Positions 8,956 to 17,973 of a DNA stretch of 64,000 nt are shown one piece after another. Under the pieces are notes generated by a model. That model searched no databases. It was given only the letters and a program-made list of their open reading frames with translations, and had not been told where the DNA came from. Source of the DNA: Allobosea sp. WAO (GTDB lineage Bacteria > Pseudomonadota > Alphaproteobacteria > Rhizobiales > Beijerinckiaceae); NCBI RefSeq assembly GCF_001509835.1, contig NZ_JXTJ01000012.1, positions 248,001 through 312,000 of the forward strand. Reading direction: 5' to 3'. Each line of letters starts with the position of its first letter. Positions within the stretch are counted from its first letter, which is position 1. A program made the translations under genes and the position numbers.

Positions 8956-9849
8956 TCAGGCTCGATAGCGCACCGCATTCAGAAGCAGCCGAAAGGCGGG
9001 CGAGGCCTGGCGGCGGCTGGCATAGTACAGATGATATCCCGGCAGCGGCGGCGTCCACTCGGTCAGGACTTGGACGAGCCGCCGAGCACGCAGATGCTCC
9101 TCGACCTCATCGAGCGGCAGATAGGCTAGCCCCAGTCCGGCGAGGGCTGCGTCGAGGATCAGCTCGATCGTGTTGAGGGTCAGCGGCCCCTCGACGCGGA
9201 CCCGGATTTCGCGATCGTCCTGCACGAGCCGCCAGGTATTCACCGTACCCGGCGTCGGAAGTCGCAGATTGATACCGCGATGGCTGGCGAGGGCGTGCGG
9301 CGTTTCCGGGGCTGGATGACTGCGCAGATAGTCGGGCGCCGCAACGATCGCCATCGGGATATCCGGCCCGAGACGCACTGCCACCATGTCCCTTGCGACA
9401 TGCTCGCCAAGCCTGACTCCAGCATCGAAGCCCTCGGCGATGACGTCCGAAAGTTCATAGGCCGAGACGATCTCGACGGTAATGTCGGGATAATCGGTGA
9501 GCAGCTTCACCACCGCCGGCAGCAGGATCGTCTTGGCAGCGTGCTCGACGCTGGTGATCCGGATCGTGCCGGAGGGTTTGTCGCGGAACTCGCCGAGCTC
9601 GGTCAGGCTCTGGTCGAGATCGCGCAGCACTGGTGCCAGCGTTCGCCAGAGCCGCTCACCCGCCGGCGTCGGCGCGACGCTGCGCGTCGTGCGGGCGATC
9701 AGCGCGACGCCCAGGCGCTCCTCCAGCCGCTTGACGATCTGACTCAGAGCCGATTGCGACAGGCCGAGCTTCGTCGCGGCGCGCGTAAAGTTGCGCTCCT
9801 CGGCGACGACGGCAAAGGCCGCAAGATCGGCCATGTCCTCGCGACGCAT
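8956..9849 (-). CDS. LysR-family transcriptional regulator
   Basis: The product has 297 residues, normal for the family. The N-terminal winged helix-turn-helix covers residues 1-62 (FTRAATKLGLSQSALSQIVK, RLEERLGVALIARTTRSVAPT), followed by the linker helix and a periplasmic-binding-like effector domain from about residue 90 (GTIRITSVEHAAKTILLP). The gene is transcribed away from the double hydrolase gene at 9970, with 120 bases between them. LysR proteins usually regulate such a divergent neighbour, so the hydrolase is the likely target. The effector is unknown. Confidence 0.9.
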   Translation of the reverse strand: MRREDMADLAAFAVVAEERNFTRAATKLGLSQSALSQIVKRLEERLGVALIARTTRSVAPTPAGERLWRTLAPVLRDLDQSLTELGEFRDKPSGTIRITSVEHAAKTILLPAVVKLLTDYPDITVEIVSAYELSDVIAEGFDAGVRLGEHVARDMVAVRLGPDIPMAIVAAPDYLRSHPAPETPHALASHRGINLRLPTPGTVNTWRLVQDDREIRVRVEGPLTLNTIELILDAALAGLGLAYLPLDEVEEHLRARRLVQVLTEWTPPLPGYHLYYASRRQASPAFRLLLNAVRYRA

Positions 9850-9851
9850 TC

Positions 9852-9865
9852 ATCACCTCAGTGAT
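9852..9865. promoter_or_regulatory. Candidate LysR operator in the divergent lysR-hydrolase gap
   Basis: ATCAC-CTCA-GTGAT is a perfect 5-bp dyad just upstream of the lysR start codon and about 105 bases before the hydrolase gene. Position and symmetry fit an autoregulatory LysR site; no experimental or comparative support is available here. Confidence 0.35.
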
Positions 9866-9969
9866 AAGTTCAATCCGATTACTGCCATAGTGTGATGGCC
9901 GGAGCGAGCCCATCTTTTCGGTGTGGAGCCGATCTGGCGTCCCACCACATTGAAGCAGAGGAGACGGCT

Positions 9970-11937
9970 ATGGCTCGCAAGATAGGCTTCCCGAACAGCA
10001 ACAACCCCACGATCACGATGTCGGCCGTCATCAATTTTCCCGAGGGGTTCGACGAGAAGGGCAGCTATCCGGCGATCGTCGTCTCGCACCCCGGCGGCGG
10101 CGTGAAGGAACAGACTGCAGGCACCTATGCTGCGGAGCTCGCCAAGGCCGGCTTCGTCACCATCGCCTATGACGCTTCCTATCAGGGCGAGAGTGGCGGC
10201 GAGCCGCGCCAGCTCGAGAACCCGCATATCCGCACCGAGGATGTCAGTGCGGTCGTCGACTACCTGACGACGCTGCCTTACGTCGGCAACGATCGTATCG
10301 GCGCGATGGGCATCTGCGCCGGCGCCGGCTACTCCGCCAACGCCGCGCTGCAGGATCATCGTATCAAGGCGCTCGGCACGGTCAGCGCCGTCAATATCGG
10401 CTCGATGTTCCGCCATGGCTGGGAGAACACCGTCAAGGACGCCGACGCCCTGCCTTATATCGAGGCCGGCTCAACCGCCCGTACCGCCGATGCCGCAAGC
10501 ACCGCCAAGGCCCGGATGCCGTTGGCGCCGGAGAGGGAAAGCGACGCGCCGAACGAGGAATTGCGCCAAGCTTGGGAGTACTATCACACGCCGCGCGCCG
10601 AATGCCCGAGCGCGCCCGGCTTCGCCACCGCGCGCAGCCTGAACCAGATCATCACCTACGACGCCTATCACAAGGCCGAGGCCTTCCTGACCCAGCCGAT
10701 CCTGGCGGTCGCCGGCTCCGTCGCCGGCAGCAAATGGATGAGCGACGACCTGCTCGCCCGCGCCGCCAGCAAGGACAAGGCGCTGTACGTCGTCGAGGGC
10801 GCCAACCACATGGATCTCTATGATGGCAAGCCCCACGTCGCCGAGGCTGTCTCGGCGCTGGCGCCGTTCTTTCGAGCTAAACTTTCGGTAGACGCCAGCG
10901 CGAAGCAAGCGGCCGAGGAAAGGCGATACGGGCGCGGGATCGCGCATCATCCGGATGCAATCGAGGAGAGATTCATGGAAACCGTCAGCATTCGCAATCC
11001 CGGCATGTACTGGGATATCGCCGCCAATATTCACTTTCCGCCCAATTTCGATGCAGGCAAGCGCTATCCGGCGGTGATCTCGAACCATCCTATCGGGAGC
11101 TGCAAAGAGCAGACGTCCGGCAATGTCTACGGCACAGCACTCGCCACGGCCGGCTTCGTGGTCATTGTACCCGACGCGAGCTTCCAGGGTGGCAGCGGCG
11201 GGGAACCTCGCTGGATCGAAGACCCCGAGCAGCGGGTGAAGGACTATCGGGACGTCATCGATTACGCTCAGTCCCTGCCTTATGTCGACCCTGCTCGCAT
11301 CGGCATCCTCGGCATCTGCGGCGGCGGTGGCTATTCGATCAAGACCACAATCATCGACAAGCGGATCAAGGCGCTCGTCAGCATTACCGGCGTGAACTTC
11401 GGGCGGTTGATGCGCGAAGGCTTCAGTAGCTTCGATCCTGTCGGCGCGCTCGAAGGTATGGCCGTGCAGCGCACCGCCGAGAATGCGGGGGGCGACGGGC
11501 GGATCAACATCTTCCTGCCGCCGAGCGTCGAAGCCGGCAAGAGCGCCGGCATCGCGGACATCGATGTGCTGGAGGCGACCGACTATTACCGGAACCGCTG
11601 CCCGGCCGAGGGATCGGGCACGAGAATGCTGGTCTCACATGCAGCGCCGGCGGTTGCATGGGATGCGTTCGCTTTCGCCGAAACACTGCTGACCCAGCCG
11701 ATGATGGTGGTGTTCGGCGACAAGCCCGGCGGTTTCGGCGCTTATCGCGACGGCATGGAGATCTACGCCCGCGCGGCCTCGAAGGAAAAGGAACTCGTGG
11801 TTGTGGAGGGATGGTCACACTACGACCTTTACGATAACCCCGAAGCGGTGGGGCTGGCGCTGGAGAAGCTGGTGCCGTTCTTCCGGGAGCATTTGACAGC
11901 GGCGGGCACGCCAGCGGCACGCGCAGCTGCCGAGTAG
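9970..11937 (+). CDS. Tandem-fused double alpha/beta hydrolase (YcjY-like), Cys nucleophiles
   Basis: The 655-residue protein holds two complete alpha/beta hydrolases in one frame. Domain 1 (about 1-312) has the oxyanion motif SHPGGG, nucleophile elbow G-I-C116-A-G and catalytic-type His280 (GANHMDLYD). Domain 2 (from Met336) has SNHPIGS, G-I-C450-G-G and His617 (GWSHYDLYD). Relatives are normally single-domain proteins of roughly 300-340 residues. Cys replaces the usual Ser nucleophile in both halves, as in dienelactone hydrolases. Start: ATG 9970 with GAGGAGA just upstream; the open frame extends to 9892 without a better site. ATG 10975, opening domain 2, has its own GAGGAGAG at 10963-10970, a fossil or working internal start. 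The substrate is unknown; the divergent LysR gene is the likely regulator. Confidence 0.85.
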   Translation: MARKIGFPNSNNPTITMSAVINFPEGFDEKGSYPAIVVSHPGGGVKEQTAGTYAAELAKAGFVTIAYDASYQGESGGEPRQLENPHIRTEDVSAVVDYLTTLPYVGNDRIGAMGICAGAGYSANAALQDHRIKALGTVSAVNIGSMFRHGWENTVKDADALPYIEAGSTARTADAASTAKARMPLAPERESDAPNEELRQAWEYYHTPRAECPSAPGFATARSLNQIITYDAYHKAEAFLTQPILAVAGSVAGSKWMSDDLLARAASKDKALYVVEGANHMDLYDGKPHVAEAVSALAPFFRAKLSVDASAKQAAEERRYGRGIAHHPDAIEERFMETVSIRNPGMYWDIAANIHFPPNFDAGKRYPAVISNHPIGSCKEQTSGNVYGTALATAGFVVIVPDASFQGGSGGEPRWIEDPEQRVKDYRDVIDYAQSLPYVDPARIGILGICGGGGYSIKTTIIDKRIKALVSITGVNFGRLMREGFSSFDPVGALEGMAVQRTAENAGGDGRINIFLPPSVEAGKSAGIADIDVLEATDYYRNRCPAEGSGTRMLVSHAAPAVAWDAFAFAETLLTQPMMVVFGDKPGGFGAYRDGMEIYARAASKEKELVVVEGWSHYDLYDNPEAVGLALEKLVPFFREHLTAAGTPAARAAAE

Positions 11938-11956
11938 CATCCGTTTCAAATGATGA

Positions 11957-11989
11957 ATCAGGCTGACGCTTCGGCAGCGCCAGCCTGAT
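11957..11989. terminator. Hairpin between convergent hydrolase and pncB genes
   Basis: ATCAGGCTGACGCT and AGCGCCAGCCTGAT pair with one mismatch step around a TCGG loop. It lies 20 bases after the hydrolase stop and could serve both converging genes. There is no clear T-run, so factor-independent activity is uncertain. Confidence 0.45.
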
Positions 11990-12086
11990 CTCGTCGGCTA
12001 TTCGGCAACCGAACCACCCTGAAGCAGACGTCGATCGCGTCAGCTCAGGGTAGGTCGAGAGCGCGCCTTTCTCTTACCCTCCCCAC

Positions 12087-13391
12087 TCAGACCCGCACCG
12101 CCTTCGCCTTCCGGTCCGCGCCGCCGAACACCCGCAGATACCGCGCGATCTCTTCCGGCGTCCCCGTCGCCTTGTTGGGGTTGTCGGAGAGCTTCACCGC
12201 CGGGCGGCCATTGGCGCTGACGACCTTGCAGACCAGCGAGATCGGGTCGAGATCGGGCGTGCCGTCGGGCGAGCAGCCGACGAAGTCGTTAGTCAGGTTG
12301 GTGCCCCAGCCGAAGCTGGTTCGGACCCTGCCGTGGAAGTGGTGATAGGCCTCCTCGATCGAGTCGATGTCCATGCCGTCGGAGAAGATCAGCAGCTTGC
12401 TCCTGGGGTCGCGTCCCTGCGCCTGCCACCAGGCGATGATCTGCTCGCCGGCCTCGATCGGCGGGGCGCTGTCGGGGCGAAAGCCGGTCCAGTCGGCAAG
12501 CCAGGAGGGGGCATCGTCGAGGAAAGCCGTGGTGCCGAAGGCGTCCGGCAGCACGATCAGGAGGTTCCCGGCATAGACCTGGCGCCATTCGTCGAGCACG
12601 CGATAGGGCGCGGCCCTCAGCTCCTCGTCGTTATTGGCCAGCGCCGCCAGCACCATCGGCAATTCATGGGCGTTGGTGCCGATCGCCTCGAGATCGTTCT
12701 CCATGGCGAGCAGCACGTTGGAGGTGCCGGTGAAGGTCGGTCCCAGCCCCTCCTTCAGCGCCTCGACGCACCAGCGCTGCCAGAGATGGCCGTGGCGCCT
12801 GCGCGTGCCGAAATCGGAGATGCGCAGATCGGGCAGCTTCTTCAGCCGCTCGACCTTGTCCCAGAGTTTCGACTTGGCGCGGGCATAGAGCACGTCGAGC
12901 GCAAAGCGCCCCCAGCCCTTCAGCGCCTGGCGCGAGCGCAATTCGTTGACGATGGCGAGGGCCGGGATCTCCCACATCATGCTGTGGGTCCAGGGGCCGG
13001 CGAAGGTCAGCTCATATTGCCCGTCGACCTTGCGCAGCTCGTACTCCGGCAGGCGGAACTCGGCGAGCCAGGCGATGAAGTCCGGCGTGAACATCTGGGT
13101 CTTGCCGTAGAAGCTGTTGCCGGCGAGCCAGATCAGCTCCTTCTTGGTGAAGCGCAGTTCGCGGGCATGGTCGAGCTGGGCGCGCAATTCGCCCTCGTCG
13201 ATCACCTCGGCGAGGCGGATCGCCTTGCTGCGGTTGATCAGACCGAAGGTGACCTCGACCTTCGGGTGGAAGCTCCTGATCATCTGCAGCATCAGCAGCT
13301 TGTAGAAATCGGTGTCGAGCAGGCTGCGCACGATCGGATCGAGCCGCCAGCTGTGATTGTAGGTCCGAGAGGCGATGTCGGTGATGGCCAT
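12087..13391 (-). CDS. pncB: Nicotinate phosphoribosyltransferase
   Basis: The enzyme joins nicotinate to PRPP, with ATP hydrolysis, to give nicotinate mononucleotide, the first step of NAD salvage in the cytoplasm. The 434-residue product has the conserved N-terminal LLDTDFYKLLMLQ, the FGTRRRHG and TGTSNVLLA segments of the PRTase core, and the IFSDGMDIDSI phosphate-binding region. Start ATG 13391 (MAITDIASRTYNHSW) matches the family; upstream codons read through a palindromic repeat and are unlikely to be translated. It follows pyk in the same direction with 265 bases between. Confidence 0.93.
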   Translation of the reverse strand: MAITDIASRTYNHSWRLDPIVRSLLDTDFYKLLMLQMIRSFHPKVEVTFGLINRSKAIRLAEVIDEGELRAQLDHARELRFTKKELIWLAGNSFYGKTQMFTPDFIAWLAEFRLPEYELRKVDGQYELTFAGPWTHSMMWEIPALAIVNELRSRQALKGWGRFALDVLYARAKSKLWDKVERLKKLPDLRISDFGTRRRHGHLWQRWCVEALKEGLGPTFTGTSNVLLAMENDLEAIGTNAHELPMVLAALANNDEELRAAPYRVLDEWRQVYAGNLLIVLPDAFGTTAFLDDAPSWLADWTGFRPDSAPPIEAGEQIIAWWQAQGRDPRSKLLIFSDGMDIDSIEEAYHHFHGRVRTSFGWGTNLTNDFVGCSPDGTPDLDPISLVCKVVSANGRPAVKLSDNPNKATGTPEEIARYLRVFGGADRKAKAVRV

Positions 13392-13476
13392 GGGCGTCGC
13401 GAGCTGCCGGTAGCGGGAACTCAAGCAGTAGAGCAGGGGCCGCCGCAGGGGAATGGCCACGGGTGCAAGAGCCTCG

Positions 13477-13622
13477 TGGTCATTCCGGGGCAGGCCGAAG
13501 GCCTGAGCCCGGAACCCAGAACCGCTGTCCTGCGAAGACACGGCGGCCGCGTTTCAGCACGTTTTGCAGACGGCATCGGTGCCGGGTTCCGGGCTCGCCG
13601 CTGCGCGGCGCCCCGGAATGAC
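13477..13622. repeat. REP-like inverted repeat between pyk and pncB
   Basis: GTCATTCCGGGGC (13477-13489) is the exact reverse complement of GCCCCGGAATGAC (13610-13622). Inside, GAGCCCGGAACCC (13506-13518) pairs with GGGTTCCGGGCTC (13584-13596). The nested arms form a long cruciform-capable element. Similar endings (GAATGACG) recur at 43661 and 48268. Confidence 0.75.
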
Positions 13623-13656
13623 GGCGTTGTTTCGTGCGAATGCCGCTGGAGGCAGT

Positions 13657-15096
13657 TCACGCCTGGTCGACATGCTCCTTCGCCACGAAGGCGATGCGGA
13701 CCATGTTGGTCGCGCCCGGCGTGCCGAAGGGGACGCCGGCGACGACGATGATCCGGTCGCCGAGCGAGGCATAGCCTTCGCGAACGGCGAACTTGCAGGC
13801 GCGCGAGGCCATGTCGTCGATGTCGCTGGCGTCCTTGGTGACGACGGCGTGCACGCCCCAGACCAGGGTGAGCTGGCGGGCCGTGGAGCGGTTCGGCGTC
13901 AGCGCGACGACGGTCGAGTTCGGCCGCTCGCGGGCGAGGCGGAAAGCGGTCGAACCCGAGGAGGTCCAGGCCGCGATCGCCTTGAGGTTCAACGCCGTGG
14001 TGATCTCATGCGCTGCCTTGGCGATGGCGTCGGCGCCGGTCGCCTCAGGCTCGGCGCGCTGCGCGTCGAGGATCGAGCGATAGGTCGAGTCGTTCTCGAC
14101 CTCCTCGGCGATGCGGTTCATCATCGCAACCGCCTCGACCGGATACTCGCCGGCGGCGCTCTCGGCCGAAAGCATCACCGCATCGGCGCCCTCGAACACG
14201 GCGGTGGCTACGTCGGAGACCTCGGCGCGGGTCGGCACCGGGGCGGTGATCATGCTCTCCAGCATCTGGGTCGCGACCACGACCGGCTTGCCCATGCGCC
14301 GCGACAAGCGGGTGATGCGCTTCTGCGTTCCCGGCACCTTCTCCAGCGGCATCTCGACGCCGAGGTCGCCGCGCGCGACCATGATCGCGTCGGAGGCCTC
14401 GATGATCTCCTCCAGGCGCAGCAGCGCCTGCGGCTTCTCGATCTTGGCCATCGCCAGGGCGCGGCCACGCACGATCTTGCGCAGATCCGCCATGTCCTCG
14501 GGCCGCTGCACGAAGGAGAGCGCGATCCAGTCGACGCCGACCTCGGCTGCCGCCTCGGCATCGGAGCGGTCCTTGTCGGTCATCGCCGAGACTGCGATCG
14601 TCGTGTCGGGCAGGCTGATGCCCTTGCGCGAGGAAAGCCGCCCGGCGACGGTCACCCTGGTCACTGCCTGCTTCGGCGTGGCCTTCTCGACGACGAGCCG
14701 GATCTTGCCGTCGTCGAGGATCAGGGTGTGGCCGGGCTCCAGTGCCGAGAGGATCTCGGGATGGGGCAGGTGGACACGCTTGGCCGTACCGGGCGCCGGG
14801 TCGGAATCAAGGATGAAGCGCTCGCCCTTCTCCAGCACCGCGCCGCCATCGCCGCCGAACTGGCCGACACGCAGCTTCGGGCCCTGCAGATCGGCGAGGA
14901 TGCCGACCGGACGGCGGAACTGCGCCTCCAGAGCGCGCAGCATCGCCACCCTCTCGGGCAGCGTTTCGCGCTGGGTATGGCTCATATTGATGCGGAAAAC
15001 GTCGACGCCGGCCTCAAACAGTTTCGCGCACATCTCCGGCGTGGAGGAGGCGGGGCCCAATGTCGCGATGATCTTGATCCGTCGTTCCCGCCTCAT
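13657..15096 (-). CDS. pyk: Pyruvate kinase
   Basis: Transfers phosphate from PEP to ADP at the end of glycolysis. The 479-residue product has the N-terminal TIM barrel (KIIATLGPASS, FRINMSH), active-site block AMAKIEKPQALLRLEEII followed by MVARGDLGVE, the VATQMLESM and SAESAAGEYPVEAV motifs, and the C-terminal allosteric domain ending in a short tail (VAKEHVDQA). AAGGAGA lies nine bases before ATG 15096. It lies downstream of the glycerate kinase and DUF1036 genes in the same direction, which would put glycerate entry and PEP use under joint expression. Confidence 0.96.
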   Translation of the reverse strand: MRRERRIKIIATLGPASSTPEMCAKLFEAGVDVFRINMSHTQRETLPERVAMLRALEAQFRRPVGILADLQGPKLRVGQFGGDGGAVLEKGERFILDSDPAPGTAKRVHLPHPEILSALEPGHTLILDDGKIRLVVEKATPKQAVTRVTVAGRLSSRKGISLPDTTIAVSAMTDKDRSDAEAAAEVGVDWIALSFVQRPEDMADLRKIVRGRALAMAKIEKPQALLRLEEIIEASDAIMVARGDLGVEMPLEKVPGTQKRITRLSRRMGKPVVVATQMLESMITAPVPTRAEVSDVATAVFEGADAVMLSAESAAGEYPVEAVAMMNRIAEEVENDSTYRSILDAQRAEPEATGADAIAKAAHEITTALNLKAIAAWTSSGSTAFRLARERPNSTVVALTPNRSTARQLTLVWGVHAVVTKDASDIDDMASRACKFAVREGYASLGDRIIVVAGVPFGTPGATNMVRIAFVAKEHVDQA

Positions 15097-15221
15097 CGGG
15101 GCGTTTCTCCTTGTTTGCGCAGTTCGTTCTGCGTCCCGCCGTTCCGTCGCTTATTCGTGGCCGCAGGGCAAGTGTTGACGCAAGAATCTGCGTTTGTCCC
15201 TGTTGGAAGGGCTGTCGCCAC

Positions 15222-15677
15222 TCAGGGCCGCGGCGGCGCGGCGCCGGGCGTATCGGTCAGTTGGATGGTCCAGCCCTTCTGCTCGCCGGTGTCGACCTCG
15301 AAGAAGCCCGAGCGGTCATAGCCGCGCGACAGGCAGTCCTCGATGCCGCGGATGGTGAATTCCTTGTTGCGCGTGCACATGATCGACTTGCCGGTCCATT
15401 CGCCGCCCTTGTCGTAGTCGACGGCGTGGACGTAGTAGAAGCGCGCCGCCAGCGTGCCGCGCAGCAAGGTCTCGCAGGCCCGGGGGGCGATGTTCCACCA
15501 GCCTTCGGTGACCCAGCCCTGCGCGTCGCGATAGCCGATGGCGACGCCGACGCGACTGCTCGTGGTGTTGCACATGCGCAGATCGGCCAGGGCCGGCACG
15601 GCACCCGCGAAGAGGAAGAGGGCGGCCGGCGCGGCGAGGCGCAGCACGGACCTAGCGAGGCGCACGCTCGAACTCAT
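15222..15677 (-). CDS. DUF1036 family secreted small protein
   Basis: The 151-residue protein has an N-terminal signal (hydrophobic LRLAAPAALFLFAGAVPALA, likely cut before DLRMC). The mature part begins LRMCNTTSSRVGVAIGYRD and contains WVTEGWWNIAPRACETLL and a conserved Cys set, the DUF1036 pattern of alphaproteobacteria. Its function is not known; a periplasmic or membrane location is inferred from the signal. The start overlaps the stop of the glycerate kinase gene by 4 bases (ATGA), and pyk follows 125 bases downstream. Confidence 0.88.
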   Translation of the reverse strand: MSSSVRLARSVLRLAAPAALFLFAGAVPALADLRMCNTTSSRVGVAIGYRDAQGWVTEGWWNIAPRACETLLRGTLAARFYYVHAVDYDKGGEWTGKSIMCTRNKEFTIRGIEDCLSRGYDRSGFFEVDTGEQKGWTIQLTDTPGAAPPRP

Positions 15678-16996
15678 GGCGCGGCCGGGGTGGGGTCGAT
15701 CAGGATCACGCGGCAGTCGTTGACATTGGTCAGGGTCGGGCCGGTTCGCAGCAGGTCGCCGAGACCTTCGAAGAAGCCGGTCGAATCATTGTCGCGCAGC
15801 GATTGGGCGGGATCGAGGCCGAGGGAGCGGGCGCGCGCCAGCGTCGTCTCGTCGATGATCGCGCCAGCCGGATCGCTCGCCTCGCCGCCGCCGCCATCGG
15901 TGCCGTCGGTGTCGCCGATCAGCGCGACGATGCCGGGCTCGCCGGCGAGCGCGATGGCGAGGGCCAGCGCGAATTCCTGGTTCGGGCCGCCGCGGCCCGT
16001 GCCGGCGATGGTGACGGTCAATTCGCCACCGGAGATCAGGGCGGCGCGCCGGCCTTCCGCCTTCAGCGCCAGAGCCTGTCGTGCCTGCGCCTGTGCGACC
16101 TCGCGGGCCTCGCCTTCGAGATCGGGGCCGAGATCGATCGGCTCGTAGCCGGCGGCGCGGGCAGCCGCCACCGCTGTGGCGATCGCATCGGCGGGGCGGG
16201 CGACGATGCGGTACTCGCTGTTCGCGAAGGCGGGGTGGCCGGGCTTCGGCGTCTCGCTGGTCTCGTCGGCGAGGAGCGTCTCGGCCGCCGGCGGCAGCTT
16301 CAGGGCGTAGCGCGCGACGATGGCGCGGGCATCGGCCATGGTGCTGGGGTCCGGCACGGTCGGTCCCGAGGCGATGGCGGCGGGATCGTCATGCGGCACG
16401 TCGGAGACGGCGATGGTCAGCAGCCGTGCGGGGGCGGCGGCGAGCGCCAGCCTGCCGCCCTTGATGCGCGAGAGCCGCTTGCGGACGATGTTCATCTCGC
16501 CGATCGGCGCGCCCGAGCGCAGCAGGGCCTTGTTGACGGCCTGTTTCTCGGCCAGCGCGAGCGTGCCGGCCGGCGCCACCCAGTTGGCCGAGCCGCCGCC
16601 GGAGAGCAGGACGAGGACGAGATCGTCGGCGGTTGCGCTGCCGGCGAGTTCGAGCGCGCGCCCGGCGCTGGCGATGCTGCCCTCATCCGGCACCGGATGG
16701 CCGGCGGTAACCATCGGCAGGTGCCGGGTCGTGGTCTCGTAGCCGTGCCGGGCGACGGCATGGCCGAGCAGGCGTTCGGGCGCGAGGCCGAGCGTGTCGA
16801 GGTAATGCGCTTCGGCGAGCGCGGTCATGCTACCGGCGGCCTTGCCGGCCGCGAGCAGGATCAGGCGGCCGGACGGGGGAGGCGCGGGCAGGTGCCCCGT
16901 GAGCCAGCTGCTCGGATGGGCCCGCGTCACGGCGGCGTCGAAGATCGTCCGAGCCACTTTGCGCTGCTGTTCGATTGCCTTGTGAAGCTGTTGCAA
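15674..16996 (-). CDS. Glycerate 2-kinase (GCK/MOFRL family; often annotated hydroxypyruvate reductase TtuD)
   Basis: Phosphorylates D-glycerate with ATP to 2-phosphoglycerate, feeding lower glycolysis. The 440-residue product has the N-terminal GCK domain (AAGKAAGSM, VTAGHPVPD, LLSGGGSANW) and the C-terminal MOFRL domain (SGGELTVTIAGTGRGGPNQE, GDTDGTDGGGGEASDPAGA). Relatives are often mislabelled hydroxypyruvate reductase; the MOFRL signature favours kinase. It shares a 4-base overlap with DUF1036 and lies upstream of pyk, so glycerate to 2PG, PEP and pyruvate forms a logical unit. It is divergent from the N-formylglutamate amidohydrolase gene. Confidence 0.9.
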   Translation of the reverse strand: MQQLHKAIEQQRKVARTIFDAAVTRAHPSSWLTGHLPAPPPSGRLILLAAGKAAGSMTALAEAHYLDTLGLAPERLLGHAVARHGYETTTRHLPMVTAGHPVPDEGSIASAGRALELAGSATADDLVLVLLSGGGSANWVAPAGTLALAEKQAVNKALLRSGAPIGEMNIVRKRLSRIKGGRLALAAAPARLLTIAVSDVPHDDPAAIASGPTVPDPSTMADARAIVARYALKLPPAAETLLADETSETPKPGHPAFANSEYRIVARPADAIATAVAAARAAGYEPIDLGPDLEGEAREVAQAQARQALALKAEGRRAALISGGELTVTIAGTGRGGPNQEFALALAIALAGEPGIVALIGDTDGTDGGGGEASDPAGAIIDETTLARARSLGLDPAQSLRDNDSTGFFEGLGDLLRTGPTLTNVNDCRVILIDPTPAAP

Positions 16997-17109
16997 ACCG
17001 TCGGCCTTCCCGCGAATCCGATCATGCCAATCGACTTTCGTCTCAGCCCCTTCTATGTCGCTGGCGCGCGGGCGTCATCCGCGATTTGCTGGGCGGTTCC
17101 GAGGGCGGA

Positions 17110-17895
17110 ATGGGAGCGCAGATGGCCTTGCCGAACGGAGCTCCCGCGCTGCGGCCGGGCGAGGTCGAAATCATCCGGGGCGACCCGGCAAGCGGCGTGC
17201 TCCTGCTCTGCGACCACGCCACCAATGCGATCCCGGCCGAGCTTGACGGGCTCGGCCTGCCGGCCCAGCAGCTCGAACGCCACATCGCCTATGACATTGG
17301 CGCGGCCGAGATGACCCGCGCGATGGCCGAGGCGCTCGGCGCGCCGGCGATACTGAGCAATTTCTCGCGGTTGCTGATCGATCCCAATCGCGGGCGCGAC
17401 GACCCGACCCTGGTGATGCGCATCTCGGACGGCGCGCTCGTACCCGGCAACGCCCGGATCGACGAAGCCGGCATCGCCGCGCGGATCGCGCGATATTACG
17501 CGCCTTATGACGCCGCCATCGACGCTTCGGTCGAGGCCGCGATCGCGGCCGGGCATCCGCCGGCGATCGTCTCGCTGCATTCCTTCACGCCGTTCTGGAA
17601 GGGCGTGCCCAGGCCCTGGCATGCCGGTGTGCTATGGGATCGTGAGGGTCGGCTGGCGCAGGCGCTGATCGCGGCGCTGCAGAACGAGGGCGACCTGATC
17701 GTCGGCGACAACGAGCCCTACAAGGGTGGCCTACCCGGCGACACCATCGATCGCCATGCGACACGGCGCGGCCTGCTCGATGCGCTGATCGAGATCCGCC
17801 AGGACCTGATCGGCGAGCCGCATGCCGCCCGCGCCTGGGGCAGGCGGCTGGCGCGGCTGTTGCCCGGGAGCCTCGCAATCGCGCGAGAAATGTGA
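17110..17895 (+). CDS. N-formylglutamate amidohydrolase family protein
   Basis: Hydrolyses N-formyl-L-glutamate to glutamate and formate, as in the last step of one histidine-degradation route. The 261-residue product has the family motifs LLLCDHATNAIP, SNFSRLLIDPNRG, SLHSFTPFWKG and VGDNEPYKG near the C-terminus. No other hut gene is close, so its real substrate may be another formyl or acyl amino acid. ATG 17122, with GGGAG seven bases upstream, is an equally good start; the frame is open to 16975 but that would overlap the divergent gene. gapR follows 78 bases later. Confidence 0.88.
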   Translation: MGAQMALPNGAPALRPGEVEIIRGDPASGVLLLCDHATNAIPAELDGLGLPAQQLERHIAYDIGAAEMTRAMAEALGAPAILSNFSRLLIDPNRGRDDPTLVMRISDGALVPGNARIDEAGIAARIARYYAPYDAAIDASVEAAIAAGHPPAIVSLHSFTPFWKGVPRPWHAGVLWDREGRLAQALIAALQNEGDLIVGDNEPYKGGLPGDTIDRHATRRGLLDALIEIRQDLIGEPHAARAWGRRLARLLPGSLAIAREM

Positions 17896-17973
17896 AATCC
17901 GGCCGCTTGCCGCTTGACCTCGCCGCCCATCCGGGCGAACCCCTGCGACCAATTTTCGAAGAAGGGTTTGAGA

